A stretch of 64,000 nt of DNA from Diphasiastrum complanatum (Eukaryota > Streptophyta > Lycopodiopsida > Lycopodiales > Lycopodiaceae), in assembly GCA_029204225.1 (NCBI GenBank), contig CM055096.1, positions 40,814,519 to 40,878,518 on the forward strand, given 5' to 3'. Below, piece by piece: positions 11,592 through 22,800 of the stretch. The stretch's first letter is position 1, and each line of letters opens with the position of its first letter. The notes under the pieces were generated by a model. That model made no database searches, was not told the DNA's origin, and saw only the letters and a program-made list of their open reading frames with translations. The translations under genes were made by a program, and so were the position numbers.

Positions 11592-12368
11592 CGATGTTAG
11601 TGTTAATTTTTGGAGGGTCAAGGATGGAGTGATCTGGAGAGAGTGGTGCAGGGATGAAAGGTATAGGAGAGGGTGGGTTTAACAAATTGTACACCATGCC
11701 GGGGAGCAAAGTTGTTGAAGGAACTCGTCCCGTCGGGCTTTGTACGTGTCAGCTAGACCTTTAAATGGGCCCAATAATCTGCTAGAAGGTGGTGGAGAGA
11801 GGGAAGATGAAAAAACGATGTAAGTTGAAACGAATGTTTCAGAAAAATTAAAAGCCGAATAAGATGGAGGGTTAAAGGTGGGAGGGGGAAGGGAAAAAGC
11901 TCCAAAAATAGCTTCGGCTCTCTAGCTACCCGATCTCGAACTACCATCTGATGGCTGGGTTTGCTCGTTCTTATTGCCTGTTCCGTCATCTCCATCATCA
12001 TCCCGTGGTTTTTTTGTAAGAGCGCCTGGTTGGGCCTTGCACGCCGTGTCCCACAATTGATTCGCCTTGTTCAAGACTTGCTACAAGGCCTTTGTCATAT
12101 CTTCTAGCTGCTTCTGGGACTCAAGGATGATATTTTCCAGCTTGGACACAATATTTTTGAAATTTCTTTTCTCGGCTTCCCGTTTCTGGATCAGCCGCAC
12201 ATATTTTTCCATCCAGATGGCTATGGCCCGTGGGACCTGGAACTGTATGTCCTCGGGCTTAATTAAAGGGGCACCAACTATCACTGCACTTGATGATCCA
12301 TCTCGTGCTTGGTCAGTGTGGGCCATCTGGTGCTTCAGTTGTTGCTGGACCTCTTTTTCTCCATACAA
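11592..12368 (-). pseudogene. Unrecognised coiled-coil and proline-rich reading frame
   Basis: A minus-strand frame opens with MYGEKEVQQQLKHQMAHT at 12368. A predicted helical, Lys/Glu/Leu-rich segment (residues about 55-95) ends with LEDMTKAL. After one TAG it continues in frame through an acidic PRDDDGDDG stretch and a Ser-rich segment to about 11930. Beyond that, Pro/Ser-rich text carries on with frame changes (PFIPAPLSPDHSILDPP near 11620). I do not recognise the family. A host-gene fragment or an extra open reading frame of a retroelement are both possible. It lies between a copia fragment and a minisatellite. Confidence 0.4.
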
Positions 12369-12369
12369 G

Positions 12370-12594
12370 ACTCCTATTAAATCTCAACCAGAGCAGTCCT
12401 GTTAAATACCAACCAGAGCACTCATGTTAAATCTCGACCGAAGCACTCCTGTTAAATCTCGACAAGAGCACTCTTGTGAAATCTCAACCGGAGCACTCTT
12501 GTTAAATCTCACCAGAGCACCTCAGTCAGATCTCGACTGGAGCACCCACTTAGATCTCAACCAAAGCACCCACTCAGATCTCGACCGGAGAATA
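12370..12594. repeat. Minisatellite, about 25 bp x 9
   Basis: Nine imperfect units of GTTAAATCTCGACCGGAGCA type, about 25 bp each, run head to tail. Units on the right drift to TCAGATCTCGACTGGAGCA. The last unit ends exactly where gypsy RT sequence (AATAGATTATCTTGG) begins. Confidence 0.88.
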
Positions 12595-14486
12595 GATTAT
12601 CTTGGTGGTGCTAAGTACTTTACCAAAATAGATCTAAGATCGAGATACTATCAAATATGCATTAGGACAGAAGATATACCAAAAATGGGTTTTCGAACTC
12701 GCTTTGGACACTACAGATTTTTCGTGTTGCCTTTTGGTCTAACCAATGCATCGACAATTTCCAACAGATGATGAACGATTTGTTCAGGCCATATCTGGGA
12801 AGATTTTTAGTGGTATTCTTAGATGATATCCTAGTGTTCCATAAGACTTTGGTGGAACATAAAGAGCATCTTAGGATTGTCCTGGACATTCTAATAAGGG
12901 AAAAACTCTTTGCCAAAGAGTCTAAGTGTGATTTTTTTGCTAAGGAATTGTCCTACTTAAGACATAAGATTTCTGAACGAGGAGTGGAGATCGAGGCCGA
13001 TCGTATTCAGAGGGTTATTGAATGGCCAATTCTTACCACAGTTTGAAAAATCAAGTCCTTCTTGGGGTTTTGTAGGATTTTTCCATCAGCATATTCCCGA
13101 CTTTGCTCGTTTGGCATTTCCTCTTACCCAGGCCTTGAAAGGCTATAAGAAGGTAAGCCGGAGGGCTAAGAGTCCACTAGTGGAGTGGACGGAGGATATG
13201 AATAATTGTTTTGAGTTGCTTAAGAAAAGTGTCACTTCAGCACCAATACTAATCATTGGAGATCCTAATAAGGCTTTTGTGGTTAGGACCGATGCCAATG
13301 ATTATGCTATTGGAGCTAATTTGATGCAGGATGGACATCATGTTGCTTATGAAAGCAAGAAACTCAATCCTACCCAATCTAGGTATTGTACCTATGAGAA
13401 GGAACTGTTTGCAATTGTTCATGTCTTGAAAATTTGACAGCATTATGTGTATGGAGCCAGATTTGAGGTTTTGACAGATCATCAGACTCTTTGATATTTC
13501 TATGATGCTACAAATTTAAAGGGGAGGCAAGCTAGATGGGCTGACTTGATGCAAATCTTTGACTTTTCTATACGTTATTGTAAAGGAAGTCAAAATACTC
13601 TAGCGGATGCTTTGAGTCGTTTACCGGTTATTAATCAGTTATGCTTTACTGTTATAGAACCGGGGTTGTTTCAATCTCTTCAAGGAATATATGAGTCTGA
13701 TCCTTTTTTTGGAAAGTATTGGCAACAAGTACTTTTTGGGGTCGATTCAAGTATGCAAGATTCCTCAAATCAGGGAAAGACTGAAATGGATTTTGCTATT
13801 TGAAATAGAATTTTGTTTCGTAAAGGCAAAGTGTGTGTACTAGAAAATGACACAGTAAGGGCCCAAATCTTACATGGGTGTCATGATAGTCTATGTGCAG
13901 GACATCTGGGTATACAAAAAACACTTGACTTAGTCCGACGACAATTTTGTTGGCCTAAGATGAAAAGTCAAGTAGAGGCCTATGTACTTGAATGTGCTAA
14001 ATGCTAGTTAAATAAAGCAGAGAGGCTAAAGGCTAGTGGCCTATGGATTTTGTGGTCGAGCTTCCATGTACAGGGAAAGGCCACAATTCTGGTTTGGGTC
14101 ATTGTTGACAAACTTACAAAGTTTGTTCAATTTATCCCAACAAAAACTATTGTTAAAGTTCTAGAACTAGCTCAACTGTTTGTTGAGAAGCTTTTTCGAC
14201 TGTACAGGCTGCCTTGCGATACTGTCAGTGACCGTGACCCAAAATTCATTGGAGATTTTTGACAAGTAGTATCTGAAAAGTTGGAAACGACTTTGATTTC
14301 TACAGATCATCCGGAATCAGACGGTCGAACGAAAATGATCAATTAGACGATAGAGGATATGGTGCGAGCATATGTGGGCCATCGACAATCTGATTGAGAA
14401 AATTACCTTCCACTGGTGGAATTTGCATATAATAGTGCAAAACATTCAGCGACTGGATTCGGCCCTTTCATGCTTATGTATGGTTA
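12595..14486 (+). pseudogene. Ty3/gypsy RT-RNase H-integrase remnant
   Basis: RT starts mid-domain ([18 protein letters not shown]), with the FLDDILVF catalytic box near 12815. RNase H is at about 13240-13640 (RTDANDYAIGANL, YEKELFAIVHVLK, LADALSRLP). The integrase H2C2 zinc finger is at 13813-14007 (HDSLCAGHLGIQKTL, CAKC). The integrase core is at 14050-14480, with VSDRDPKFIG. The region holding the catalytic Glu reads DGRTKMIN instead of DGQTERTN. Several stops and frameshifts are present. The 5' part was replaced by the minisatellite and the 3' end breaks off at MLMYGY. Confidence 0.9.
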
Positions 14487-14932
14487 TCACTGACAGTCTA
14501 CCTAACTTGTACATACACTGACAGTTGGATAGGATGGTCATTTAATACATAATGGCCACAGTAAATTAAGTAGATAGATTTGATGCTTCCCAATGCACTG
14601 AGTATTGACATGCAATCATCAATGTATAGCATCAACAAATCTAACATGTTCAGTAGGCTGTATTCTAGTTAAATAACTAAGTTGCTAAGTAATTAGAAAG
14701 AGATCAACAATCATTAGCTAAAGCAATTTTCGTGCTCACTCTCTCGCACTACTTCTTGCTATTGTACTCAATCCTATGATTAAATCAGAGTGCAAGTTTT
14801 TGTCACCACTACTGCTTTGTTCTATTACGTATAGCTACTGTATTATTCATTTTGTTTTGCTAGTAATTGTTGCACTTCCGATCCACGCAGCATCTGTCGT
14901 TCTACTTTCACTGCTATTCTACAATTATCGAT
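14487..14932 (+). mobile_element. Possible solo or partial LTR
   Basis: The stretch starts abruptly at the gypsy integrase break (about 14487). It ends just before a degenerate PBS-like sequence (TGATATTAGAGCATC, about 14934-14948). No second copy is in the window. The call rests only on the PBS-like sequence and position. Confidence 0.35.
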
Positions 14933-14951
14933 ATGATATTAGAGCATCTGT

Positions 14952-15379
14952 ATAAAGTTCTACACACAAGATACTAGTCTAAGCGTGCCAAACAAAGCAA
15001 CAAAACAAGGGAACGGGTGGTGGATAAACCAGCCCAGCCAAAAGATCGTAAGAATCTAGCCCCCAAGCTATGGATCAATCATAGTCATGAAAAGAGGAAT
15101 CACACTAGCAGCATGTAGCTACCAATCACAGAATCAAGCATACACTAGTAAGCCCAATAGGTATACTTATACCCTCCAAGGCCCATGCACCACTAGTAGT
15201 GCATTGTGACACCTCTGCAGCCTATATGGGCCACGTCATCCAGTTCCCTAATGACTCACTGAAAGACCCATACCAACTCCACCACCATGTGTTTAGACCT
15301 ACAACCATTAATTGTGACCATGTACACATAATGGTCCCAGTTCCCTTATAGTCACAATTAACCTATGGGTTGTTGGTCT
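14952..15379 (-). mobile_element. Gypsy LTR, reverse, lacking its first ~50 bp
   Basis: This is the reverse complement of the LTR seen at 41038-41532 and 37247-37728. It runs from the LTR 3' end (CTTTATACA on the minus strand) to the GACCAACAACCC segment and then stops. The missing first part is present at 17148-17193 in the opposite orientation, consistent with an inversion. Confidence 0.8.
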
Positions 15380-15732
15380 TTGGCACGGGGATGTCAATGT
15401 TTTGATGCATGTTTGCCTTTCCCCTATTTTAGTGCACTATGTTTGTAGAAACTGATTGCATGGCGATTCTATGAGTGATTCTAACATCCATGGTAGATCT
15501 ATGATTGTTTTGAGTGCTTATACACATGTACTTTGATGGTTCTGTCATAGACCGGTGAAGTGGCTAGTGAGTTCTAGGTGATTGTATTTTTTGTGAAAAA
15601 AAAATTCAAAATGATGTTTTGTCATTAATGTCATATGCTTTGCTTGCCAGCTCGACATTAATGTCAGAAATCGATGGGATCAGAGAACTGATCGACTGAT
15701 ATCAGATCAGAGGAGCTCTGGTAGAAAAATAT
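15380..15732. other. Non-coding spacer inside the proposed inversion
   Basis: About 350 bp with no gene. It lies between two LTR copies in opposite orientation. Nothing else is recognised. Confidence 0.5.
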
Positions 15733-16058
15733 TGTCATGTTCATGACTAGTCTCAGGTAGCTGTCCACGTTAGGGATCAGCAGACCAACAACCTGTAAGT
15801 TATTTGTGACTATAAGGGAATTGGGGGCCCTTATGTGTACATGGTCATAATTAATGGTTGTAGGCCTAAACACATGGTGGTGGAGTTGGTATGGGTCTTT
15901 CAGTGAGTCATTAGGAAACTGGATGACGTGGTCCAGATATGTTGCAGAGGTGTCCAGTGAGGTGTCACAATGCACTACTAGTGGTGCATGGGCCTTGGAG
16001 GGTATAAGTATACCTTTTGGGCTCTCACTAGTGTATGCTTGATTCTGTGATTGGTTGC
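15733..16058 (+). mobile_element. Gypsy 5' LTR, truncated
   Basis: It starts TGTCATGTTCATGACT and follows the family LTR to GTGATTGGT, then jumps straight into integrase sequence. About 150 bp of LTR 3' end and everything from PBS to the start of the integrase core are missing. Confidence 0.8.
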
Positions 16059-17146
16059 AAATTTCGTGGTTGGTTACCGTGGACGAATAAACAGCATGAT
16101 GCAATTTGGGTTGTGGTCGAGACCGTCTTACCAAATTGGCTACGTTTATTCCAGTAAAGACCACCGCGAAGGCTTCTGACTTAGCTTAAACAAGTTTCAA
16201 TTAGAAGTTGAATGGTCATTTCCAAGGAAAGGGACCCCTTTTGTGTGAAATAAATGTGTTTGTTTAGACTTTATGGATTACCAAGTGATATTGTGAGCGA
16301 TCACAATTTAAAGTTCACCGGTCACTTCTGGTCGGCCATGTTTGCTAAATTAGAGATGACTCTGAGCTTGGGTTCTTTTGATCATCCTGAGACGGTTGGA
16401 CAGACGGAAAGAACAAATCAGATAATGGAACAAATGCTTTGAGCATATGTTCATCAACGACAATCTGATTGGGAAAAGTATCTTTCTTTAATGAGTTTGC
16501 ATATATTAGTAGTAAGCATTCAGCTACCGGTTATAGCCCGTTTATGCTTATGTACAGATTTGAGCCTAGGTCACCCATTGCGGTAGAGACTCGGATGATT
16601 AAGTTTTAGAAAGTGGTGGATTTTTGGTGCATGTGAAAATGGCGAGTGTGCCTAGAATAGGGACTGACATTATGCAAATCTGAAAAGATCACCGAGAGAC
16701 TTCCAAGTGGGGGATTGGGTATATTTGAGAATCCCGAAGGATTCGAGTGTCATGCGTATCGGCAAGCATTATAAATTGTCCTCTAGATATAGAGGACCAT
16801 ACCAGATCTTGAAAAAGATCTGATCCTTAGCTTACCAATTGGAACTCCCGAAAGGATCTCAAGTCCATCCGGTATTTCACGTAAGCCGACTCAAGAAGAG
16901 TCTACGTGAAGGAGAGCATCTTGAATCTGGAGATCAATTGGACCTGTTCGATAAATCATTGGGTGTGTCTTGATTTGAACCCGAAAAGATCTTGGATAGA
17001 ACTCAACGATTGAGAAATCATATAGTTACCGAGCATCTAGTTCGATGGAAGGGATGTACAGACAATGATGATTCCTGGGAATAGGAAGGAAGCTTAAGAA
17101 GGAACTTTCCCAGTTTTAAGGACGGAACTTGAATAAGGGAGGAAGA
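16059..17146 (+). pseudogene. Ty3/gypsy integrase and chromodomain-type C-terminus remnant
   Basis: Integrase core segments match 36190-36660 and 40000-40470: VVGYRGRINSMMQ-like text after a frameshift, LYGLPSDIVSDHNLKF, and the catalytic-Glu region GQTERTNQIMEQML at 16254-16442. The C-terminal part, 16660-17110, corresponds to the 40500-41009 region that ends in a chromodomain-like segment. Stops and frameshifts are numerous. A purine-rich PPT (AGGGAGGAAGAA) precedes the 3' LTR start. Confidence 0.85.
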
Positions 17147-17147
17147 A

Positions 17148-17193
17148 TGGCATGCCCATGACTGGTCTCGGGTAGCGTGTCCACGCTAGGGAT
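17148..17193 (+). mobile_element. First 46 bp of a gypsy 3' LTR
   Basis: TGGCATGCCCATGACTGG to CGCTAGGGAT matches the start of the LTR at 41038, then homology ends abruptly. The rest of this LTR appears to be at 14952-15379 in reverse. Confidence 0.8.
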
Positions 17194-17256
17194 GCAGGTG
17201 TAGAGAGAGGATTGTGGCAATGAATTCACACAACTGGAATGGGAGTAGGGCGAGTA

Positions 17257-17304
17257 TATAGGCCTTGCTTTATCTGTGCATATAGGCCTTGCTTTATCTG
17301 TGCA
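17257..17304. repeat. Perfect 24-bp tandem duplication
   Basis: TATAGGCCTTGCTTTATCTG plus TGCA occurs twice without a mismatch, at 17257-17280 and 17281-17304. Confidence 0.95.
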
Positions 17305-19382
17305 TGCACCCATGCAAGCCTATAATATTCCCATACATGTGTTCATTACTATTGATACTCTACAACATGCCAATAGCCATCCTAATCTACGCAATAGCTC
17401 CACACGTCATAATATGTGTGGCTGGGTCCTTACAAGGTTATTAATTACAGTTTTGGCCTAGTTCAAAATACTAGAGTATCGTGTATCCGAGTCTAGGATA
17501 ATGTCAAATCCTATATATAGGATGTGGATGTAATAAATTGGTTCTGATTTTTTTTGGAATAATCCTTAACGTGGCTATTCAGCACTCCACTTGTGAGTTT
17601 ATTAGCTATGCCTCACCATTTTGGACTAGGTTATAAATATGATTTATAAACCTTGTGAGGCGGCCCAGACACACCCATTAGGACATGTGGAGCTAGTGGA
17701 TGGTGATTGGTAACTTTATATGCACGCAGAGGAGATCATAAGCAATTAATTGAGAATGGGAATCCTATATGAAATATTCCTACTCCAAGGGGTCTATATA
17801 TACCTATAGGAACTCGCCCTCCTCCACTTCTAGATTTCGGTTTCCAATTGCCAAAAATCTCTCCTTCTTGGATTCAGTCACTATGGCTCTAGGGTGAAGC
17901 TGATTGGGGTTTGACGTTCGGCTTCTAGTTGGTTGGCTACTTTGGCTCCACAGTATTCCTTTTGGTGCATGCAACATGATCTAGAGGATCTACACTTGAT
18001 GATCTTTATATAAGCTTTCTTGCTTCACATCCCTATCTAAGAGTGGAAACCATGCACATAACTTGAAAAAGGTGCACTAGCTTCAAAGCTTCAATCTAGA
18101 TCCCAAACTTTAATAAGAGTTTTGGGTTGGACAATCCCTTGACCATGACTATTTATAGATAGTAAAAACTATAAAAAAACCCTACAAAATATCATAAAGT
18201 TATGTGCTACTAATCCCTAGAAACAACCCTTAAGTCAAGAAGATGAAAAGCAACAAATTGCCAAGCTAGTGTAAAGTCTTCATCTACACAAGAATTCAAT
18301 TTTGAATACAAACAAAAAGCTTGATCTTGGCTATAAACCACATTTTTTCAATCTTAGAAAATGCCTTAATAAGACTACTATCATGTGAAAATATTAGCAA
18401 AGGATCTTGCTTAATGGAGTTTGATACAATGTAGATACCTACATTTGACAATGTATGCAAGACTGTAGAAACATTTAGATCAAAGTAAGAATCATACCAT
18501 GAAAAGTCAATAGATTAGATGTATAAAACAATTAACATTGAAGAGGCTATAATTAAAGCTTGATAGTACTATAATGCAAAGATCTCACTCTTGAGATTCA
18601 CACACTATGTAATATCAAGTCACAAACTCAACTAGTTATAAATGATGAGCTTCATTAACCTCCTCTTGAATCTAAGCCATTAGATCTCATCAATGGTGAA
18701 GATTGTATCTAGGTTAGGTGTTACATATCTTAACTTTCTAGATGGCGAGTTGCCAATTTGGAACCCAAGCCAGAAGAGACGACAAATCTCCTAACTAAAA
18801 TTAGATAAGCATTTGGACATGTCACATGGCCATCAGTTTAATATAGAAACATTAGGAAGTGGCATAATACAAAAATCATCTAGTTACAATTTACCATTTT
18901 TCATAGATCCATTGTCAAAAGCACATGCTTTGGATGACATATAGCTTCACCCATTATTCAAATCAAGTCACGAGGTCCAAATATAGCTATACTAAACTTG
19001 CAATCAAGACATTGGCTTTCACTAATCAAAATCAACTTTACTATTAGAAACAAAGGAATACCAGTAATTATAGCCACTTGAGCCACATTTGAGGCAATTT
19101 TTTTCCCTTCACCTAATTTTGGCACTTCCATGAAAGACTACTCAAGGAAAAAGATGTGTGTAGCACAAGGTGATCAAACTAAATAAACTATGTACAAAAC
19201 TCTCTAAATCCTTGAATATAAAGCACTAACTAGATAGCATTTCAAAGTTTTTATTTTAGAGAGTGCTAATACTCATCTAGCTCTTGAGACATCTCAATAG
19301 GGTGGCTTCAAATCAAAAGGGCGCGAGTGCATGTCATAACCCTCCACAAATATAAAGTGCGTTATCCTTGACACTTAGATCA
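17305..19382. other. Non-coding region, no gene recognised
   Basis: About 2 kb of AT-rich sequence with only short frames. A TATATATA element near 17805 followed by pyrimidine-rich text could be LTR-like, but no partner or PBS is convincing. It forms the distal upstream flank of MED11. Confidence 0.4.
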
Positions 19383-19491
19383 CATGTAGGTGTGTGACAA
19401 GTAAGGCCATGTAGGTGTGTGACAAGTAAGGCACTAAACTAGTCCCTGCCTCATCCACGAAACACCAATGCCTCATCCACCAAACACCAAT
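19383..19491. repeat. Two short tandem duplications upstream of MED11
   Basis: A 25-bp unit (CATGTAGGTGTGTGACAAGT plus AAGGC) is perfectly doubled at 19383-19432. A 22-bp unit (GCCTCATCCACGAAACACCA plus AT) is doubled with one mismatch at 19448-19491. They lie 240-350 bp upstream of the MED11 start codon, so they may fall in its promoter. Confidence 0.92.
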
Positions 19492-19733
19492 GATGGTGGA
19501 CGCCTTGAAAGAGAGTGCTTTGAGAACATACTTCAAGCCTTCATTCAATGCCCCCCCCCCCCATATATCTTACTAGAAGAATTTGGCATTGCCTATCAAT
19601 AAAATTGTATACCCACTCCGTACAAGAATTGTACAAGACCAGCTGACATACATACATCTTGGTTGAGCCCGTCCGTTGACGTTGATGGTGGGAGGGAATG
19701 GAAGCAGCAGCGGGAGGAGGAGGGGGAGGAGCC

Positions 19734-19805
19734 ATGGCAGGATCGCTGAGCAATGTGGCGGCAGCTCAATCAACATCTCTACAACGTCTTTACCACGTTC
19801 AAAAG
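19734..19805 (+). CDS. MED11: MED11 coding exon 1
   Basis: Twenty-four codons, starting MAGSLSNVAAAQ and ending LYHVQK, followed by donor GTAGAT. The variable N-terminus precedes the conserved SLQRL segment. Confidence 0.88.
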
Positions 19806-22800
19806 GTAGATTGTATTGCTGCGTTACATTGCGTTAGGGTTCGGTTCATTGAATAGAAAATAAGCACCTCATAGAAATGGAAGAGAATCATGCACAGAAA
19901 GTTGAATCGGGATGAATTTGCGGCTGCAGAGAATCGTACATACCGTACAGTTAGCAGGAGGTGTGATGGAAGAGCTGGGGAACCTCGGAGGTTCAAGAGC
20001 AGATGTGGTGGCTTCTCAATGTCGAGAATTCATGCAATCTGTGAAGGTTCGTGAGCCATACCTAATCTGATGCTACTTTTCGCAGCCACCATGGGATGGA
20101 TATTTCTCACATCCATTCAGAAAAACAGCTGTCATTTCTTTTGGTGAAGCTATTAACCTGATCAAATCAGGGTATATATTTTCAAGGGAATGGAATCCTG
20201 TTTGACTGATACTTCTTTTACATGGTCTTTGTTGCTTGTCCTAAGGGCTCTTCCCTCTTTATAACAAACACGTTACATTGTGCGTGCCACATGATCAGGT
20301 GGTAAGGCGTAGGATCCTATTGGGACTTGTGCCATGTAGACACTCTTTTGGTAGCTCCCCTCAAGGGCCTTCAAAACACTATCGTAAAAATAACCTCCAT
20401 TCATTGTACAATTGATGCATTCGGTGCCTGAGTTCGTTGTAGTAGACTCATCTACAGTCCTTTGAGAGAATGGTTTGCAATATAGTTCAAACTTCACAAT
20501 ATAGATCAATCAAGTCGCAGTCTGACCTGGTATTGTGATAATATATTCATAACTGGTTATATGAAGCTTTCGAGGGCTGGGGGAATTGACTTCTTTGTTG
20601 TGTAGGAAGCTATTCACTAGAGAATGTTTATGCGTATCACTGAAGCATTCCATTGTTGAAAGAGGAGCATTTGTTTGGACTTCTAGAACAATCAAAGGAG
20701 AGATATTTTCCCGCCATTTACCAATAGAACAGGAGCACAACACAAGACTTTGACAAGGAATAATCACACTAAGCCACAAAAGTTCGACTATCTGATATGA
20801 GCCTCAAACCTAGACATGTGATATGGTGGACGCTGTTAGAAATAATAAATGATAATGTTAGTTTCCCATAGGTTACTTTGACCCAAAAGGTCGAGACTTG
20901 TGTAACCATGGGTTAGGTTTATTCTTTAGACCATGTTAAGTTAGTTTTAGCTAAGTTGGACCGAATTTTGGTCTAGTAATGACTCGTGGGTCAGTAAAGT
21001 CTAATAATGTTAAGGGGCCCTATCTTGACTTTTGGGGGTGCCCTATAATTAGTAAGTTCTAGAACTTACGGGGTTTGGAAGAGTCTAGGCCCTTGGAAGG
21101 CCTATTTATATGTACCCACTGTTCATTTGTAATTCATTCCCTTTCAAGCATTGCTGCTACTTTCTCTCTCCTTGAGGGCGCCTAACCCTCTCCCTCTTCT
21201 TCTTCTTCTTCTTCTTCTTCTTGTCTATGGAGATTGAATGGTAGAAGGATCTTGGCACTTTGATTTCCTACATGATATAAGAGCCATGGATCTTCTATGA
21301 TTGATTTAGGGCGCCCTACCAAAAGAGATCGTCTTCACTTAGGGATCACAAAAATTCAGCACCTTTGCTGATTTTTTGGAGGAGTGATCTGTTTTTTTGA
21401 CTCTTTTCCGTTTTGCAGGAGGGCGTCACACATCAAAGAAGATAACAGGATTTTGGGCGTCCAAAAATCAGGTTGTTTGCTGATTTTTCAGGTTGCAGGA
21501 AGGCGTCATTAATTATCTTCTTCGGGGCTCCTTTTAGGTCGCCCACATCCGTGTAGGTTTATCCTACTTCCGTTGGTCCGTTGCTGCCCTATTTTTTAGA
21601 TTTGCTCCTTTGCAGGAGGGCGCCCATCTACAAGCAATTTCTATTCTTTTGATTTTGTTGAAAATTCAGCACCCTTGCTGATTTTACAAAGTGAAGATCC
21701 GCTTCTTTTTGCTTGTTTCCAGGTGTGGAAGAAGGCGCTTATTTTTTTTGTGATGATCCGATCACATTCCAAGGCTGAAAATTGGACAGCATATTACCAT
21801 TTGTAGGTTGTTGCAACAGCCCTATCCGTGTGTGTATTGTTCACACTTTTTGGCAAGAAAGAAGGGTTCCAAAAAAAGCTTTGTTGGAGGCTAACCTGAT
21901 TCTTTGCTTGCTGGTTTTTTGAGTTTGTAATGCAATTTCAGGTTGAAATTTTCAGCACACAAGGCTTGTAGGAGGGCGAGTTCCTGCATCCATCTAATGT
22001 GTTGTTTCGACACATTCCGGTCCTGATTTTTCAGATTTGATACTTGCTGTTTTTTGTGTTTTTTAGGGCACATTTAGGGTTTGAAAAAGTTTATCTTTTT
22101 GGCTGGTTCTTATGGCAAGAGATTTGGGAGCAATTCGTACTTGTTCGAACGAAGATATGTTGGATGGCACCAACTATTCTTCACTTTTAAAGATATATCG
22201 AATAAAGGATTCATCATCATGCTTTCTCCTCTCTACTTCATCCTCTTTGAAGGTAGAAAAGCAAAGGTATGCAAAGTTTGATCATTGTCTTTTTACAAGT
22301 ACAAGTTTGAAACGGAATGTTGGTATGGTAGAGTATTCTTCTTCTCTTAAGCCATTTGTTGCAAATGATGGATGCATTAGTGAAGAACTTTATGAGCAAG
22401 CTTCTCAAGTTAATGAAAAAGGCTAAAATCAAATTTTTTGAAACCATTTTGTACTAATGGAGGAGGGGAAAAAATCATGTCAATTAGTACATTGGTTCAA
22501 AGTGGCGTGCTGCTAGATTTTTTGGGTGTTCAAAGTGGCAAGCTGCTGTTTTTTTTCTTGAAGATGGTGGACAACATATTCAGCCATGGTTTATTGATCA
22601 TTTTCAGCCTATGTTACATCGTGAGCATCCTATTATGCATCAAGAACGCCTGTGGAAGGTTTTTTGACAGCAAGGTCCACATTTGGAACACTTTGGACAA
22701 CAAAGTGTTGGTGATTTTGTGGCTGTTGGACAGCCTGCTACAGCGTCTTGTTGGCTGTCCGAGTCTTTGCGGGATAGCAAAGCATCTTTTTACCTTAGAG

